DNA of 6,643 nt from Armatimonadota bacterium (GTDB lineage Bacteria; Cloacimonadota; Cloacimonadia; Cloacimonadales; TCS61): contig JAUWNO010000119.1 of the NCBI GenBank assembly GCA_030612605.1, forward strand, positions 1 through 6,643, written 5' to 3'. Positions within the stretch are counted from its first letter, which is position 1, and every line of letters starts with the position of its first letter. A program made the translations under genes and the position numbers. Positions 5,750 to 6,643 of this stretch are shown here, one piece after another. A model generated the notes under the pieces. That model ran no database searches. It was not told the origin of the DNA and worked only from the letters and a program-made list of their open reading frames with translations.

Positions 5750-5763
5750 CGGACTATAAGTCA
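5734..5763 (-). promoter_or_regulatory. Tandem C-boxes, controller operator
   Basis: Read on the minus strand, the distal box is TGACTTATAGTC (5763-5752). The proximal box is the 17-base near-palindrome GTTGACTTAAAATCAAC (5750-5734), with a single mismatched pair. The cores GACTTATAGTC and GACTTAAAATC are separated by four bases (CGTT), so their centres are 15 bases apart. As I remember it, the Esp1396I operator has the same distal box and spacer. Expected action: a dimer on the distal box recruits RNA polymerase, and a second dimer on the proximal box, overlapping the -35, represses. Confidence 0.88.
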
Positions 5764-5922
5764 CGTTTGAACGTTTTTTTATTAAAGATTGTGAAGAAGT
5801 GTATAGTTGTTAATTATTCTATTTAGTGCTTTATAATATTAGAAAATTCAATCTGCAAATTTCTGTTCTTTTAATCAGGTAATGCTTAGCATCAACAGGG
5901 CAACAACCTTCAAGTTATTACC

Positions 5923-5950
5923 TTGTTAAAGTTTGTTCGTGTACTATAAT
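5923..5950 (+). promoter_or_regulatory. Possible promoter, TTGTTA-16-TATAAT
   Basis: TTGTTA (5923-5928) and a perfect TATAAT (5945-5950) are 16 bases apart and point toward the larA-like gene. The region is AT-rich, so chance is a serious alternative. If real it would give a structured leader of over 500 bases or a separate small RNA. Confidence 0.25.
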
Positions 5951-5962
5951 AATTTGATTTAA

Positions 5963-6086
5963 GCTTCTCAATATCAACGAAACTTATTGAAACTAAAGAG
6001 AAGCAGAAGCTTCTGGAGATAGCGACTTCCGATCAGGCAGTTGCCTGATTGAACTGAAATTTTTTGATTCAGACTACAAGTCTGAA
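5963..6086. repeat. Cluster of three hairpins in the non-coding stretch
   Basis: GCTTCTC (5963-5969) pairs with GAGAAGC (5998-6004) around an inner TCAATA/TATTGA pair that uses some of the same bases. Next comes ATCAGGC/GCCTGAT (6032-6038 with 6043-6049, loop AGTT). Last is an 8-bp perfect hairpin TTCAGACT/AGTCTGAA (6068-6075 with 6079-6086, loop ACA). The middle hairpin shares its core with the one at 2805-2820. Confidence 0.6.
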
Positions 6087-6299
6087 CCAGCGGGATCGTC
6101 TTCAAAAAAAAGAAAACACTGATTTTGAAATTTTTTCGAGGGATACTTCCTTTATATTCTTACTTGACTAAAATGTATATTCAAAAAGTTATCCAAAATA
6201 GAAAAGACAGGATAATCCAGATGGCTGAATTCTTGGAGAAAATTGTCCAGACTTTATTATTTTTTGGTAAGTTAGAATGTAATTTGATAGGAGAAGAAG

Positions 6300-6329
6300 A
6301 ATCCGGGTTTACGAATAGACTCTAAAAAG
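6300..6329 (+). repeat. 30-base direct repeat, copy 1
   Basis: It reads AATCCGGGTTTACGAATAGA then CTCTAAAAAG. Copy 2 at 6477-6506 differs only by an extra T after AATCC and one missing T before AGACTC, so both are 30 bases. Starts are 177 bases apart. Confidence 0.8.
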
Positions 6330-6476
6330 ATTCCATCCGTAAAGTGCTGTTTCGAGCTGTAAGGAGCTTGCGACGATCCCGAATGTCGGGAAGGTAGTTT
6401 GAATGCACACTTTGTCTCGACTCGTCGTTCCCCCGATACGGTCATTCTTCCCTACGGGGTAAACTTACGAGTCGAA
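6330..6476. repeat. Structured 147-base element between the direct repeats
   Basis: There are two folded halves. The first has outer arms AAAGTG/CACTTT (6341-6346 with 6408-6413) enclosing TCCCGA/TCGGGA (6377-6382 with 6386-6391) and an AGCT/AGCT hairpin (6355-6358 with 6365-6368). The second has arms TCGACTCGT/ACGAGTCGA (6417-6425 with 6467-6475) enclosing CCCCG/CGGGG (6431-6435 with 6455-6459). It is more GC-rich than the bases on either side and carries no coding frame. It could be a small non-autonomous mobile element, a structured leader, or a genus-specific intergenic repeat. Confidence 0.55.
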
Positions 6477-6506
6477 AATCCTGGGTTTACGAAAGACTCT
6501 AAAAAG
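6477..6506 (+). repeat. 30-base direct repeat, copy 2, reaching the larA-like ribosome site
   Basis: It reads AATCCTGGGTTTACGAAAGA then CTCTAAAAAG. Its terminal AAAAAG forms the beginning of the AAGGA ribosome-binding site (6504-6508) of the gene that starts at 6515. Confidence 0.8.
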
Positions 6507-6514
6507 GAAAAACT

Positions 6515-6643
6515 ATGAGAATCAAAATCCCTTATAAGGAAGATAATTTTGCAATCGATGTGGATAAAAAATATATTGCCGGAATTATTGAACCCAAAAA
6601 GATAAAAGACGTAAATGAAGAACTTTTGATAGGCAAAGCTATA
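6515..6643 (+). CDS. larA: LarA-like protein (nickel-dependent lactate racemase family), N-terminal fragment
   Basis: Only the first 43 residues are inside the window and the frame runs off the right edge. The opening MRIKIPYKEDNFAIDVD followed by IAGIIEPKKIKDVNEE matches the typical start of LarA/DUF2088 proteins: an I-K-I-P-Y strand, an acidic strand, then an (I/L)EP(K) turn. LarA interconverts D- and L-lactate using a pincer nickel nucleotide, and related members racemise other 2-hydroxy acids, so the substrate is open. The catalytic histidines and the lysine that holds the cofactor lie beyond the edge. The ATG has AAGGA six bases upstream. Nothing here shows which partner genes, such as the cofactor-making larB, larC and larE, follow. 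Confidence 0.7.
   Translation, partial: MRIKIPYKEDNFAIDVDKKYIAGIIEPKKIKDVNEELLIGKAI

Larger units (their letters stand above)
5764..6514. other. Long non-coding stretch between the R-M operon and the larA-like gene
   Basis: About 750 bases hold no convincing gene. From left to right there is an ACGTT/AACGT dyad with seven T (5763-5780), an AT-rich stretch with chance TATAAT-like sites, an AGGTAAT/ATTACCT inverted repeat (5877-5883 with 5917-5923), a hairpin cluster (5963-6086), an AT-rich segment (6090-6299), and a structured element bounded by 30-base direct repeats (6300-6506). A TTG-started frame at 6125-6325 is not supported, as it has no ribosome site and ends in the direct repeat. Confidence 0.65.

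Noticed and set aside
5807..5837. Promoter TTGTTA-19-TATAAT on the plus strand
   Set aside because: The spacer is too long and the region is so AT-rich that such matches are expected by chance.
6125..6325. Plus-strand frame of 66 codons beginning with TTG
   Set aside because: No ribosome site, rare start codon, low-complexity content, and the end lies inside the 30-base direct repeat. It is better read as non-coding.
6300..6506. Short CRISPR array, because of two 30-base direct repeats
   Set aside because: There are only two copies, the interval is 147 bases with strong internal folding, and no cas gene is present.

Overview
The window looks like chromosomal DNA of a low-GC, Gram-negative bacterium. 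It has two lipoproteins with short signal peptides, one of them a probable outer-membrane beta-strand protein, and intergenic spaces full of imperfect hairpin repeats. The style recalls the FCB group or candidate phyla such as Cloacimonadota, but no marker gene fixes the taxonomy. No rRNA, tRNA, CRISPR array or transposase gene was seen.

Layout: 7-92 holds a folded repeat. 147-1388 (+) encodes a 413-aa lipoprotein of unknown function. 1389-1575 is a convergent spacer with a hairpin. 1576-2700 (-) encodes a class I/II PLP-dependent aminotransferase. 2701-2895 is a hairpin-rich spacer. 2896-3474 (-) encodes a small lipoprotein. 3485-5763 (-) is a visibly AT-richer block read as a restriction-modification operon. 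5764-6514 is a long non-coding stretch of hairpins and a 30-bp direct repeat. 6515 to the right edge (+) is the start of a LarA-like (nickel-dependent lactate racemase family) gene.

The most interesting region is the R-M operon. In transcription order it has a 69-aa controller (C) protein of the XRE/HTH type, a 58-aa unknown protein, a 242-aa protein with an N-terminal winged-helix-like region and a probable PD-(D/E)XK-like nuclease region, a 78-aa unknown protein, and a DNA methyltransferase split into two reading frames. Upstream of the C gene are two adjacent 11-bp dyads (GACTTATAGTC and GACTTAAAATC) that closely resemble the C-boxes of the Esp1396I type. The right-hand dyad overlaps a TTGACT -35, and the promoter geometry puts the transcription start on the A of the C gene's ATG, so the mRNA is probably leaderless. 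This predicts the usual C-protein timing circuit, with activation from the distal box and repression from the proximal box.

The methyltransferase is the puzzle. Motifs I and IV lie in one frame and the N-terminal section in another, with a 25-nt overlap. A one-base correction would restore a protein of about 284 aa. The nuclease frame is intact, so the break is either a sequence error, a recoding site, a genuine two-subunit enzyme, or real damage in a cell protected some other way.
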